Part shown: positions 35,440 through 44,554 of the stretch, one piece after another | Numbering within the stretch: the stretch's first letter is position 1 | Layout of the letters: each line of letters begins with the position of its first letter | Source: an uncultured Erythrobacter sp. | Lineage (GTDB): Bacteria > Pseudomonadota > Alphaproteobacteria > Sphingomonadales > Sphingomonadaceae | Length of the DNA: 64,000 bases | Assembly: GCA_947502815.1 (NCBI GenBank) | Contig: CANNBH010000001.1 | Span: forward strand, 806,001 to 870,000 | Direction of reading: 5' to 3' | Program-made: the position numbers and the translations under genes | Notes under the pieces: model-generated | Databases searched by the model: none | Seen by the model: the letters and a program-made list of their open reading frames with translations, nothing else | What the model was told of the DNA's origin: nothing

Positions 35440-36882
35440 ATGTTTCATATCGGAAAAGCCAACGAGATTTCGCGCCGCGCCTTCATGCGCAGGAGCAGCC
35501 AACTTGCAGTAATGGGAGCGGCGTCAGGTTATGCGATGGGGCTGGCTGGACTTAGCGATGCGGCGGCCTTTGACAACACCGGTGGATACAAGGCGCTGGT
35601 CTGCGTTTTCCTGCTGGGCGGGAACGACCATGCCAACACGATTATTCCCTTCGATGCGACCAACTATGCGCGCTACAGCTCGATCCGCGGGGGCTTGCCA
35701 GACGATGGCGGTATCGCGATTGCGCGTGAGGCTCTGGCAGGCCAGGTGCTCAATCCGATAGCGGCCCAGACGCTTACCGACGATATGCAGATGGCGCTCG
35801 CGCCAACCATGCCGCGCCTCAAGGCTCGGTTTGATCAAGGCGTGATGGCACCGCTGCTTAATGTCGGACCGCTGATTGTGCCGCTAACCCGTCAGCAATA
35901 TGACAGCAACAGCTCAAGCTTCCCGCGGCCCGCCAAGCTGTTTTCGCACAACGATCAGCAATCGACTTGGCAGTCGGGTTCGCCAGAGGGTTCTGTTTCC
36001 GGGTGGGGCGGACGGATTGGCGATTTGGCGGCCAGCAGCAATACGAATTCGATGTTCACCGCGATCAACGCGACTGGCAATGCGGTGTTTCTTTCAGGAG
36101 ACCAGACGCAGCCCTATGGCATCTCATCATCGGGCGCGATCGAGATCGCTGCCTTGGGGCGCAACCTCTACGGTTCGTCTGCCGCGAGCCAGGCCTTGCG
36201 CGAATTGCTCACCAACGGGACAGGGCATGTGTTCGAGAATGATTACGCGATGGCAAATGCCCGCTCAATCCAGTTCTCCGGTTTCGTCAACGATGCGCTG
36301 CAAAATGCGAACCTTGCGACCGATTTTGGGACCGGAAATTCGCTCGCCCAGCAACTCGAGATTGTCGCACGCCTCATCGCTTCTCGCAACCAATTGGGTG
36401 TGCAGCGCCAGGTGTTTCTCGTCGCGACCGGCGGATTTGACAATCACGACGGCCTGATCGGAACGCATGAAGGCCTGCTAAGCGGCTTAGACTTTGCACT
36501 CGACGCCTTTTATCGTGCGATGTCAGAAGTGGGTGTGGCCGATCGCGTCACGGCCTTCACAGCCTCCGACTTCGGTCGCACGCTGGCTTCGAACGGGGAC
36601 GGATCTGACCATGGGTGGGGAAGCCACCATTTTGTGCTCGGCGATGCGGTGAAGGGGGGACAGTTTTATGGCAGAGCCCCGCAGATTTCCGTCGACAGCG
36701 ACGATCAGGTCGGCCGAGGGCGGCTTTTGCCGGATACCTCGGTGGACCAGTATTCGGCGACGCTCGCGTCGTGGCTCGGCGTTTCGCCCAGCGAGATACC
36801 GATCGTCTCTCCCAATATCGGCAACTTCAACTCCGCTGACCTCGGTTTCTTAAGCGGCTCCGAACTCGCGCGGGAGGGCTAG
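35440..36882 (+). CDS. DUF1501 family protein with Tat signal
   Basis: 480 residues; SRRAFMRRSSQLAVMGAASG is a twin-arginine signal, then the DUF1501 core: YKALVCVFLLGGNDHANTIIPFD, KLFSHNDQQSTWQSG, ATGGFDNHDGLIGTHEGLLSGLD, FTASDFGRTLASNGDGSDHGWGSHHFVLGD. This belongs to the alkaline-phosphatase/sulfatase-like superfamily. The Asp/His pattern GxDHGWG is in keeping with metal binding, but the substrate is not known. It starts eight bases after the DUF1800 stop, the usual two-gene operon. A sulfatase-related fold next to a sulfo-sugar operon is noteworthy, though DUF1501 proteins are widespread and no link is shown. Confidence 0.88.
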   Translation: MFHIGKANEISRRAFMRRSSQLAVMGAASGYAMGLAGLSDAAAFDNTGGYKALVCVFLLGGNDHANTIIPFDATNYARYSSIRGGLPDDGGIAIAREALAGQVLNPIAAQTLTDDMQMALAPTMPRLKARFDQGVMAPLLNVGPLIVPLTRQQYDSNSSSFPRPAKLFSHNDQQSTWQSGSPEGSVSGWGGRIGDLAASSNTNSMFTAINATGNAVFLSGDQTQPYGISSSGAIEIAALGRNLYGSSAASQALRELLTNGTGHVFENDYAMANARSIQFSGFVNDALQNANLATDFGTGNSLAQQLEIVARLIASRNQLGVQRQVFLVATGGFDNHDGLIGTHEGLLSGLDFALDAFYRAMSEVGVADRVTAFTASDFGRTLASNGDGSDHGWGSHHFVLGDAVKGGQFYGRAPQISVDSDDQVGRGRLLPDTSVDQYSATLASWLGVSPSEIPIVSPNIGNFNSADLGFLSGSELAREG

Positions 36883-37281
36883 ACCTAGGCGTGCTCAGGC
36901 ACAAGGGTTTCACCGTTCCCAATGTTTTGCGCGTGATGCAGGGCGAATACAGCGCCAGCAGTGAACCAATCGAAACCTCGTTTGGCCAGGTGAGCGCGAA
37001 AATCGTGTCTTTGCCAGATGGCCGGAGGCGATAGAACGTTGAACGCGACCACATTCGCGCAATCTCTCAGGCGACTGGAGAAAGTGACGCGAGGCCCAAA
37101 GCCGAGATCGAACAGGAAGTCGCCGCAATTCTCACCAAAGGCTAGGTCTGGTGATTGTCGGCCGAAATCATCGCTGCGCATTGCTTCGGCTTCGGACAGA
37201 ACAGCCAAGGTTGATTGAGGTGGTGAAAGCGGCGCTGTTGCAAGGCGATCTGCGCTTGCCTTTTGTGTCCGCAATCAATCA
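36883..37281. other. 399-base gap without supported gene
   Basis: A leftward 129-codon frame (36885-37274) spans this gap but has no family resemblance, no convincing start and an unusual composition, so it is not called. The right end contains one copy of a 38-base repeat shared with the end of the second MFS gene. Confidence 0.5.
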
Positions 37282-38622
37282 TCATGATTGGTGACCAGCC
37301 TCAGCGTTCGATCGTGCTGCCAACCGCACCTCCTTGCTCAGCAGCAACGAGATGGAGCCGGCCACAAACACCAGTCCAGCGCTTGCGCCAAACATCGCTT
37401 GGTACCCTCCGATCGATTCCAGCGTTGGCAGGATGGCCGACGCTATGACCAAGCCCATCGTTCCAATAGAAAACAGGACGGAGAGTGATGTTGCCGCTGT
37501 CGCGGCCGGCGTGACGCGCATCGCAAGCACCAGATTTGCAAGGTAGAAAAACATGAGTGGCACACCCTTTGCGAAATACCATGCGATAAACAACGTATCC
37601 GATTGCCACAGCGTCTCGTCCACCAGATATCCAGCCATAAGCGGCAGGGCAGTTGCACCTGACCAGAACGCGATTGGCCCCGGACCGAAGCGATCCACGA
37701 ACCAACCTCCTAAAACGATACAGAACACGCCAAAAGCAATGTTCGCGATCGCTGCCATGGAGCTAAATTCAGACTGGTTCCAACCCATTTGGCGGATTGC
37801 GAAGAGTGTGTCGGTTGTCTCGTTGAGGCTTTGATGAACCCCGTAGGTCAGCAAAAGGAGAGCCACCAAAAGAGACTGTGGACGGATCAAACTGCGAACG
37901 GCGGTTTCCAAAATTGAGACCCAATCCCCCGGAATTGCGTCTTTTGCATTCTCCATCACGACCCCAGGAGTCCACGGCAGCAGTTTCTCGCCCTTACGCT
38001 CGCGGATTAGGACAACGGAAAGCGCCGGAACGACGAAGAACGCCAGCATTCCCATCATAGCCGTCGAGAAGCCATAGAACTCGAACAATGCACTGCTAAG
38101 CGCCATACCGCCCGCAATACCAAACACTTTGCCCCCGAACATGAAGCCGTTCATGCGGCCCATTTCCCCTTCCGGGGTCAGATCAACAACCATCGCGTCA
38201 AGCGCAACGTCTTGAACGGCAGTCAAAATAGACAGCGACAGAATAATGCCGATCACCAATGTCGTATCGCTGGCAGACGGAGAGAGCACCGCAGCAACGG
38301 TTAAGGTGACAACGATACCAGTTTGCGAGCCGATCAACCAAGGCCTTCGCCGCCCCATCGGCTGCCAAGTGTAGCGATCCAAAACCAAGCCAGCGAGAAA
38401 TTTCAAGCTCCATGGCAACCCGGCAGCAGCGGCGGCGGCGGCAACAACCGCAGTTGATTGGCCGTTAGCCGCCAGCCAAGCCGGGATCGCATAGAAAAAC
38501 AAACCCTGCGGGAAACCTTGCGCCAAATAGAGCAAAGTTCCGAGCAAAAGGCGGAGTTTCGGGTGGTCTGCGAAGGCTGGCAAGTTACCGGTTTCGCGCC
38601 AGTCTGCGGCGATGCTCGTCAT
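37282..38622 (-). CDS. MFS transporter (AmpG/acetyl-CoA-transporter-like), copy 1
   Basis: 446 residues with twelve hydrophobic segments. TLLYLAQGFPQGLFFYAIPAWLA opens helix 1, and the MFS loop 2-3 appears as LVLDRYTWQPMGRRRPWLIGSQ, as in AmpG-like permeases. The ATG at 38622 has AAAGGA ten bases upstream. It lies 70 bases downstream of a paralogue on the same strand. The last residues (AEAGHQS) differ from the paralogue because the tail is read in another frame. The cargo is unknown; muropeptides, acyl compounds and sugar derivatives are all known for relatives. Confidence 0.85.
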   Translation of the reverse strand: MTSIAADWRETGNLPAFADHPKLRLLLGTLLYLAQGFPQGLFFYAIPAWLAANGQSTAVVAAAAAAAGLPWSLKFLAGLVLDRYTWQPMGRRRPWLIGSQTGIVVTLTVAAVLSPSASDTTLVIGIILSLSILTAVQDVALDAMVVDLTPEGEMGRMNGFMFGGKVFGIAGGMALSSALFEFYGFSTAMMGMLAFFVVPALSVVLIRERKGEKLLPWTPGVVMENAKDAIPGDWVSILETAVRSLIRPQSLLVALLLLTYGVHQSLNETTDTLFAIRQMGWNQSEFSSMAAIANIAFGVFCIVLGGWFVDRFGPGPIAFWSGATALPLMAGYLVDETLWQSDTLFIAWYFAKGVPLMFFYLANLVLAMRVTPAATAATSLSVLFSIGTMGLVIASAILPTLESIGGYQAMFGASAGLVFVAGSISLLLSKEVRLAARSNAEAGHQS

Positions 38623-38694
38623 TGGTCGCAATCCTTTATGAGGGGGATAAGAGGTAGGTCAGGAGCAGACGGCGACCGCGCTTTGTGTCCGCAC

Positions 38695-40029
38695 TCAGTC
38701 TTCATGGTTGGTGACCAGCTGTTCATCGCCAACGCGGGCGAGCAGGCACAGCAGCAACCCGATCACGCTGGTTGCGCTCATGAAAAAATAGGTCGCAGAA
38801 TAGCCGCCCATCTCGATCACAAAGCCGGAATTCGCCGAGTAAATGGAGCGTGCGAAATTGGCGCTCGCCATAAACAGTGCGAACTGCGTTGCGGCGACCG
38901 CTGGATTGCAAATGCGCATCGCCCACGTGATCAAAGTGATCATGCCGGAAAGCGATAGGGCGTAGATTGCCCCATCGTAGATCATAAACGCGGTGTCGCC
39001 CTGCCAGTTCGGCAAAGTCAGGCCGGCAGCGGCGGAAAGGATTGCCACTGCGGCCACTTGCACGATTATCGCTCTGGAAAGGCCGAGCCACAGCACAAGC
39101 GGGACCGGCAGTATCAAGGCCGCACCTGCGGCAATCAGATTGAGCGCGCCTCGTAAGTTGGAATAGGCTTCGCTGCTCCATCCCAAATGTTGCACTGCCA
39201 AAGTCGGGGAAACAGAGTCAGCGAACGCAAAGGGCGCTTGGACGAACGCAAGACCCGCAAGGAACAGCAGGACATGGCGATTGAGTAGCGACCGGCCCAC
39301 GCGGCTAATGATCGGCCAGAACGCATCCTGTTGACGTTCCAAACATTCGGGGGAGGCGGTGCCCGCGGACCACGGCATCAGACGTTCGCCGGGGCGTTCT
39401 CGAAAGAGGCCCACAAAAACGCTCCCCACTCCGACAAGGCCCGCCAAAACCAGCGCGGTTGTCGTGACATCGCCTGACATCAGCAGGCTGCCTGAAATCA
39501 CACTACTCGCGGCGATGCCTGCCGATTGGCTGGCAAACATCACGCTGTTGATGGCGGTGCGTTCGCTGTTGGGAACAATGTCCACCGCCAACCCATCGAC
39601 CGCCACATCGTTGAACGCGGCGCATAGGTTCAAGACAAAGCACAAGCCCGACAGCAGCGCGATATCATTGGCCGTTGGCGAAAGTATCGCCATGACCAAC
39701 AGCGTCGCCATCATCAGGCCTTGCGCGACGAGGATCCAACTCCGCCTTCGGCCCATAGGCTTGAAGGTGAACCGATCCATCAACAATCCGTTGAAGAGTT
39801 TTGCCGACCAAGGCAGCAAAGCAAAGGCGACAAAGGCTCCAATTTCGACCGGAGTGGCGCCTTGCGCTGCAAGCCAAGCGGTCAGCGCGACCGTCGACAA
39901 TCCAACGGGCACGCCCTGCAGGAAATAGAGCATCATGATCGTCGCAAATCGCGCCGGCTTGCTGGTCGTGAGTGCTGGAATGTTCTGGGTTCGCGCAGGC
40001 TCCGCCACCGCAGCCAATGACTGAGTCAT
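38695..40029 (-). CDS. MFS transporter (AmpG/acetyl-CoA-transporter-like), copy 2
   Basis: 444 residues, paralogous to the next gene: MLYFLQGVPVGLSTVALTAWLA and FNGLLMDRFTFKPMGRRRSWILVAQ correspond to its helix 1 and loop 2-3. Further shared features are VAVDGLAVDIVPNSERTAINSVMFASQS and the GERLMPWSAG central loop. GAGAGATC precedes the ATG at 40029. Tandem duplication followed by divergence is the likely origin. It is the first gene of the two-transporter unit, just past the terminator of the small secreted protein gene. Confidence 0.85.
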   Translation of the reverse strand: MTQSLAAVAEPARTQNIPALTTSKPARFATIMMLYFLQGVPVGLSTVALTAWLAAQGATPVEIGAFVAFALLPWSAKLFNGLLMDRFTFKPMGRRRSWILVAQGLMMATLLVMAILSPTANDIALLSGLCFVLNLCAAFNDVAVDGLAVDIVPNSERTAINSVMFASQSAGIAASSVISGSLLMSGDVTTTALVLAGLVGVGSVFVGLFRERPGERLMPWSAGTASPECLERQQDAFWPIISRVGRSLLNRHVLLFLAGLAFVQAPFAFADSVSPTLAVQHLGWSSEAYSNLRGALNLIAAGAALILPVPLVLWLGLSRAIIVQVAAVAILSAAAGLTLPNWQGDTAFMIYDGAIYALSLSGMITLITWAMRICNPAVAATQFALFMASANFARSIYSANSGFVIEMGGYSATYFFMSATSVIGLLLCLLARVGDEQLVTNHED

Positions 40030-40048
40030 GTGATCTCTCAATTTTTTG

Positions 40049-40096
40049 CAAAAAAGCCCGGCGGGTACTCGGGACTAGTGAGCATCCGCCGGGCTT
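40049..40096 (-). terminator. rho-independent terminator of the small secreted protein gene
   Basis: On the minus strand AAGCCCGGCGG pairs perfectly with CCGCCGGGCTT (11 bp, 21-base loop) and is followed by a T-run before TGCAAAAAA. It lies 16 bases after the stop of the gene at 40112, so that gene and the downstream transporters are separate units. Confidence 0.85.
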
Positions 40097-40111
40097 AAGG
40101 ACACTGCGGAA

Positions 40112-40558
40112 CTAGCGCGGTGTGTATTCTTGAAGCAGCATTGAGCTCATCACGGTGCGATATTCTGCGCGATTGCCCGATTCCGAAATCAATTGTTGAA
40201 CGCTTCGTTCTGCAAATTCATTCATCTGCGCGTTACGACGATCCTGTTCGGCTTTGTCGGCAAACGCAGCAAATGTTGTCGTCAGATAGATGTGCGGTTC
40301 GCCTTCACGCGGATTAACGTTGACCAGAATCTCATAGTCTGTGATCCAGCCTTGCGTCTTGGCATATTCCTGAAGGCGCACCCAATTGTCCGCCAGATGT
40401 TGCGCGTATTTGAATTCGGAGCCGTCATTCACATAGATACCGCTGACTTCCATATATTCGCCAGCTTCCAACGGAAATTCTTGCGCCACCGCTGATGTGG
40501 CGAAAGGCAGTGTCGCTGCCAAAGCGGCCGCGGTCATAAGAGTTTTAAAGGTGTTCAT
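40112..40558 (-). CDS. small secreted protein of unknown function
   Basis: 148 residues with a cleavable signal peptide (MNTFKTLMTAAALAATLPFA, cleavage near SAVAQ) and a mature part of about 122 residues rich in charged and aromatic residues (GEYMEVSGIYVNDGSEFKYAQHLADNW, YEILVNVNPREGEPHIYLTTTF). The ATG at 40558 is selected because the signal peptide begins there; earlier codons are unlike coding sequence. I do not recognise the family. It may be periplasmic. It has its own terminator, so it is a single-gene unit. Confidence 0.75.
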   Translation of the reverse strand: MNTFKTLMTAAALAATLPFATSAVAQEFPLEAGEYMEVSGIYVNDGSEFKYAQHLADNWVRLQEYAKTQGWITDYEILVNVNPREGEPHIYLTTTFAAFADKAEQDRRNAQMNEFAERSVQQLISESGNRAEYRTVMSSMLLQEYTPR

Positions 40559-40837
40559 TGGATTCCCCATTCGTATTGTCGCAATTGGTGACCGCGCCAA
40601 CAGGCACGTGTCCCAATCAGGTGTGGTGCGACCCACCTGAGGAGCAGGCAAAGCGCTGCCATTGCCCGGTGAACATGCGTTCACAAGGCCCTCATAAAAC
40701 GGCTATTTTTGTATTTCCCCGCTGCAACAGGAATGCCTTGCCGTTGCCCTGATCGTCAACGGGTCAGAGCGTCAAAAAAACGTCAATTCATAGGTGTTCA
40801 GGCCATTTGTGAACGCATCAGCCCAATCGAGAGCAGT

Positions 40838-43156
40838 TCAAGACAATCGCGGATCCGTGGGGATAAGATCAGGCCAGCCAAATCGGTTCCAAGCCTCGAC
40901 CATGCCAGTCTTCTCTGCAAACGCCATAAAGTCCGGATGTCGGATCGTTCGATTGATTGGATCAATATCAATCCAAAGGGTCATCAAACCGAACATATTG
41001 GCTGGGTGGATACACTCCGAATATATCTTCATCGTCAAATCAGTATGCCCCATCCAGATCGCGGGAAAGACGACCGAGGAATCGTATGGGTCTTGCATGG
41101 TGGCATGAAGACCGTGAAGCAATTGACTGTAGGCGGCGTAATCGGCTTCCTCGCCGCTGTAGATCCCTCTTGATGCCAATCTAAAATAACCATCGCGGGC
41201 TGTTTCATCCATCGGGGCAACGCCCGGCGGCCGCATAAAGATCGTGTCGAGATAGAAACGGCTGTCATAGTGGCTCTTTATTGCCGCTTCGCGGTCACCC
41301 ATCGCCAACTGCACCATCGCAAGGAATATGCCCGGTGCGCCCATGTCCACCGTCCTTTGGCCAACCTTGCGTGCCTTTTCCAGCTCACCCAAACCAAGGT
41401 AGGCGGCCGTGAGCATCACCAGATTGCGCCAGTAAATCGGGTCCCGGTCCACTGCCTCTTCGATATAGGGCAAAGCCTCTTTAGTCTTGCCCAGATAAAG
41501 CAGGCAGGAACCAAGCCGCGAGGCGACGTCCGAATTGTTGGGATCGCGGGCATAGGCCTCCAGCGCCAATTCAAGCCCGCGCGCCGGATTGAACTGGGTC
41601 CACGCATGAACACCCATCACCGAAAAAGCGTGGCCTTGGCCCGGGTCCAGAGCAATGGCTTTTTCGGCGCAAGCTGCGCCCTCGGCTGATTGCTCGATCC
41701 GCCGAAGGCTGGGTGTGGTTGCCGCGGTCATGATGTGCGCATCGGCCAAAGCGGTCCAGCATTCGGCGAATTCCGGATCAATCTCGAGCGCCTTCTCCAG
41801 CAGCTCGATTCCCCGCGCCATCGCCCCGTCGATCCCAATTTTTTGTCTAAGGGAGCTTCCCTGCAAGTACAGCGCGTAGGCTTCGCGGTCGGCGGTCATC
41901 CTGCGCGTGGGCGCCGATGTGACTGATTTCCCCAGTGCTTTACCGATCGAAGCGATGACATTCGAACCGATTACTTTACGCCCGTCGAAGAACTCGGAGA
42001 CAGATCCTGAGATGACATCCGACCACATTTCTGTACCCGATGTCCCTTCGATCAGAGCGACCCGCACTTCCAACTTGTCGGCCCTGCGCCGTACGCTTCC
42101 TTCGACCATGTGAGAGGCGCCCAGTGCAGCCGCCATTTGGGGGACGGTCCCGCCTTCTTCCGTGACTTTTGCGATCGAAGTGCGCCCAACCAACGCTATT
42201 CCTGCGACGCTGCTGAGACGGGAGGACAATTCATCGATCACGCCGTCGGCCAGAAACAATCCGTCTACGAGATTTTCATCCTCGCCAAACGGCAGCACAG
42301 CGATGACGGTCTTTGTCGGCAAAGGTGCGGCCACTTTAAGCGTCGGAAAGCGCGCCTTGGACGCTTCCAACAAACGCTCTTGCGCGGACGCGTCGGCGCG
42401 ATCCATCGCCGCCGCCACTGCCGATTTGATCCGCGTATCAATATGCTCCCGACGCGCGGCAAGCCATCCGTCAAACGCTGGGTTGAGCGAAACGCCTTGC
42501 AGCAACATCAGATTGCCAATCGCAAGCAAGTGTTCGATCCCTCGGTCCCATTCGCCTTCGATTAGCGCCGTCTCAAGGTCAGTAAGGTCGCTGCTCAGCG
42601 CATCCGGTAGGAGCGAGACTTCGTTGCGGGCGATGGTAAGCGCACCAATCCCATGGTCATCTAAATGTTTGCGCAGATCGAGCAAACATTGCCGCAGGCT
42701 CGCCTTTGCCTGCGCAGGAAAACGATCATGCCACAGCAATCGGGTCAGGGCGTCACGGTCTATCGAGTGGTCCGGTTGCAAAAACAGGGTCGCCAACACC
42801 AAAGCCGCGCGGCGGTTCTTAAGCTCGACTGCGCCGCCCGCGCGGGTTTGAATCCGGAATTCTCCGAACAAAGCCCCTTTCAACTCGGCATGCGCGCGAG
42901 CCCTTGTGTTTTTGTGATCCAATATCCCAGTCCCCGGAGCATGGGCATAGTGGTCACCTATATGTTTGCAAGTATATTTGGGAGCGAAGAGGACCGCGAT
43001 TAGAGGGAATATCCCACCTGCGGACCTTGGGTGATTTGCGGTGAGAGACTGGGCCAGCCTCTGGCTCGCCGCGTTTAGATCGGCGGCACCCGCCTGAAAC
43101 CGCGTTAGTGACTTTTGACAGTAGAATATCCTGACCAATACGGGGCAGGTTCTCAT
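40838..43156 (-). CDS. SARP-like winged-helix / TolB-like / TPR regulator
   Basis: A long protein (up to 772 codons). Three parts are visible. The first is a winged-helix transcriptional domain (FGEFRIQTRAGGAVELKNRRAALVLATLF, then ASLRQCLLDLRKHLDD) of the SARP/BTAD type. A TolB-N-like domain follows (VIAVLPFGEDENLVDGLFLADGVIDELSSRL). The C-terminus is a TPR array (LLEKALEIDPEFAECWTALADAHI, ALEAYARDPNNSDVASRLGSCLLYLG). The first 75-85 codons after ATG 43156 look non-coding, and a TTG near 42922 preceded by GGGGA may be the real start. Such proteins resemble the regulator half of CadC- or adenylate-cyclase-TPR proteins. It faces the Rieske operon and may control it. Confidence 0.82.
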   Translation of the reverse strand: MRTCPVLVRIFYCQKSLTRFQAGAADLNAASQRLAQSLTANHPRSAGGIFPLIAVLFAPKYTCKHIGDHYAHAPGTGILDHKNTRARAHAELKGALFGEFRIQTRAGGAVELKNRRAALVLATLFLQPDHSIDRDALTRLLWHDRFPAQAKASLRQCLLDLRKHLDDHGIGALTIARNEVSLLPDALSSDLTDLETALIEGEWDRGIEHLLAIGNLMLLQGVSLNPAFDGWLAARREHIDTRIKSAVAAAMDRADASAQERLLEASKARFPTLKVAAPLPTKTVIAVLPFGEDENLVDGLFLADGVIDELSSRLSSVAGIALVGRTSIAKVTEEGGTVPQMAAALGASHMVEGSVRRRADKLEVRVALIEGTSGTEMWSDVISGSVSEFFDGRKVIGSNVIASIGKALGKSVTSAPTRRMTADREAYALYLQGSSLRQKIGIDGAMARGIELLEKALEIDPEFAECWTALADAHIMTAATTPSLRRIEQSAEGAACAEKAIALDPGQGHAFSVMGVHAWTQFNPARGLELALEAYARDPNNSDVASRLGSCLLYLGKTKEALPYIEEAVDRDPIYWRNLVMLTAAYLGLGELEKARKVGQRTVDMGAPGIFLAMVQLAMGDREAAIKSHYDSRFYLDTIFMRPPGVAPMDETARDGYFRLASRGIYSGEEADYAAYSQLLHGLHATMQDPYDSSVVFPAIWMGHTDLTMKIYSECIHPANMFGLMTLWIDIDPINRTIRHPDFMAFAEKTGMVEAWNRFGWPDLIPTDPRLS

Positions 43157-43191
43157 GGCAGGCCGGACCCTGTGGCGAGAGGACGTAACCG

Positions 43192-44526
43192 ATGGCGGAC
43201 TATGATCAGCGCGACGTAAAGAGGCAGCTGGCCAATATGTCGCCGCAACCAGAGCCTAAATTTCGTGGGAACCCGATTACCCCAGAACGCTATTTCTCCA
43301 AGGAATGGATGGATAAAGAATGGGACACTGTCTGGACCAAGACATGGCAGATTGCGTGTCTTGAAAGCGAGCTGGCCAAAAAAGGTGACTACACCACCAC
43401 TTCGTTAGGGCGAGAGCGCATTTTGTGTGTGCGCGGCGAAGACGATACAATCCGCGTGTTCTACAATGTTTGCCAGCACCGCGGGCTGGAATTGATGAAG
43501 GACGAATGCGGCCATGCAAAGCGTTTGGTGTGCCCCTATCACGCTTGGGCCTATGACCTTCAAGGCACGCTAAAGACTGTTCCAGACGAAGCGGATTTTG
43601 CTCAAAGCCCATGCGGCAAGCTCAATCTGGTCGAGATGAAAAGCGAAGTTTGGGCGGGCTTTGTCTGGTACAATATGGACGACGATTGCGCGCCCTTGAA
43701 AGAGTATCTGGGCCCAATCGCAGATCAGATTGACACCTATCCCATGCGCGAATTTCGCCGCACCCATTGGGTGACAGTGGAAGGCGATTGGAACTGGAAA
43801 TTGGTCCAGGACAATTTCAGTGAAAGCTACCATGTGCCGTTCGTCCATCCGGGCGCCGTGCACACGCTGGAATATGGCCGCGAAGGCTGCCAGTTTGATC
43901 ATTTCCCGCAAGGCCATTGCCGCATGCTGATGCCGGGTGGTGGACCAGCCGCGGCGCTGAAAGGCGGCGAGAAAGAAACTCTAGAAAAGCTGCGGGGTGA
44001 AATGGAGTTCTGGGAGCTTAACCCAGACGATTACAAGGGCGGAAAAACCCGCAACATTCGGCGCGATCTGCAAAAGGCGAAACGTCGGTTGGGCAAAGAA
44101 AAGGGGTATGACTTTTCCACCTATCACGACGATCAGCTAACCGATAACTGGCACTACACGATCTTTCCCAACCTCTCCTTTAGTCTAAAGCCGGAAAGCA
44201 ACATCTGGCTGCGCGCAAGGCCGCATCCTACCGACCCGGAAAAGTGTCTGTTCGACATGTGGTTCATGGTGCTGTTTGCCAAAGGGCAAACCGAATATTT
44301 CTCCTATGTGATGGGCGATACAATTTCGACCGACGCAGAGGTTCCGCACATGCAGGGCCGCGCGGACGAAGTGACGACGGGTCCCGCAATTGACGAGGAT
44401 CTGGAGATTTGGCCGCAGCAGCAGCGAGGGCTGCATTCGCGCGGGTACAAACGCGATTACCTAGCCGGGCAAGAGAGCAGGATGCTGTATTTCCACGAAA
44501 CTCTGGAAGACTGGATGGCGCGCTAA
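43192..44526 (+). CDS. aromatic-ring-hydroxylating-type Rieske oxygenase alpha subunit
   Basis: 444 residues. The Rieske cluster ligands are C94-x-H96 and C114-x2-H117 (NVCQHRG, CPYHAW); the catalytic iron site is DNFSESYHVPFVHP with H214 and H219, and a late DEDLEIWPQQQRG supplies the aspartate. Length and motif order fit large alpha subunits of the phenylpropionate/choline-type oxygenases, unlike the shorter KshA-like protein at 19 kb. No beta subunit, ferredoxin or reductase is adjacent. GCGAGAGGA precedes the start. A TTGACA hexamer near 43116 may belong to its promoter. It leads a seven-gene rightward set. Confidence 0.9.
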   Translation: MADYDQRDVKRQLANMSPQPEPKFRGNPITPERYFSKEWMDKEWDTVWTKTWQIACLESELAKKGDYTTTSLGRERILCVRGEDDTIRVFYNVCQHRGLELMKDECGHAKRLVCPYHAWAYDLQGTLKTVPDEADFAQSPCGKLNLVEMKSEVWAGFVWYNMDDDCAPLKEYLGPIADQIDTYPMREFRRTHWVTVEGDWNWKLVQDNFSESYHVPFVHPGAVHTLEYGREGCQFDHFPQGHCRMLMPGGGPAAALKGGEKETLEKLRGEMEFWELNPDDYKGGKTRNIRRDLQKAKRRLGKEKGYDFSTYHDDQLTDNWHYTIFPNLSFSLKPESNIWLRARPHPTDPEKCLFDMWFMVLFAKGQTEYFSYVMGDTISTDAEVPHMQGRADEVTTGPAIDEDLEIWPQQQRGLHSRGYKRDYLAGQESRMLYFHETLEDWMAR

Positions 44527-44554
44527 CAGCGCCGCTACCGATAGGAGAGACAGT

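Noticed and set aside
36885..37274. 129-codon minus-strand frame in the gap after DUF1501
   Set aside because: No recognisable family, no ribosome-binding site, and the frame runs without relation to the neighbouring operons. It cannot be excluded but is not supported.
40049..40096. Perfect inverted repeat considered as an insertion-sequence end or recombination site
   Set aside because: Its T-run and position just after a stop codon on the minus strand explain it fully as a terminator.
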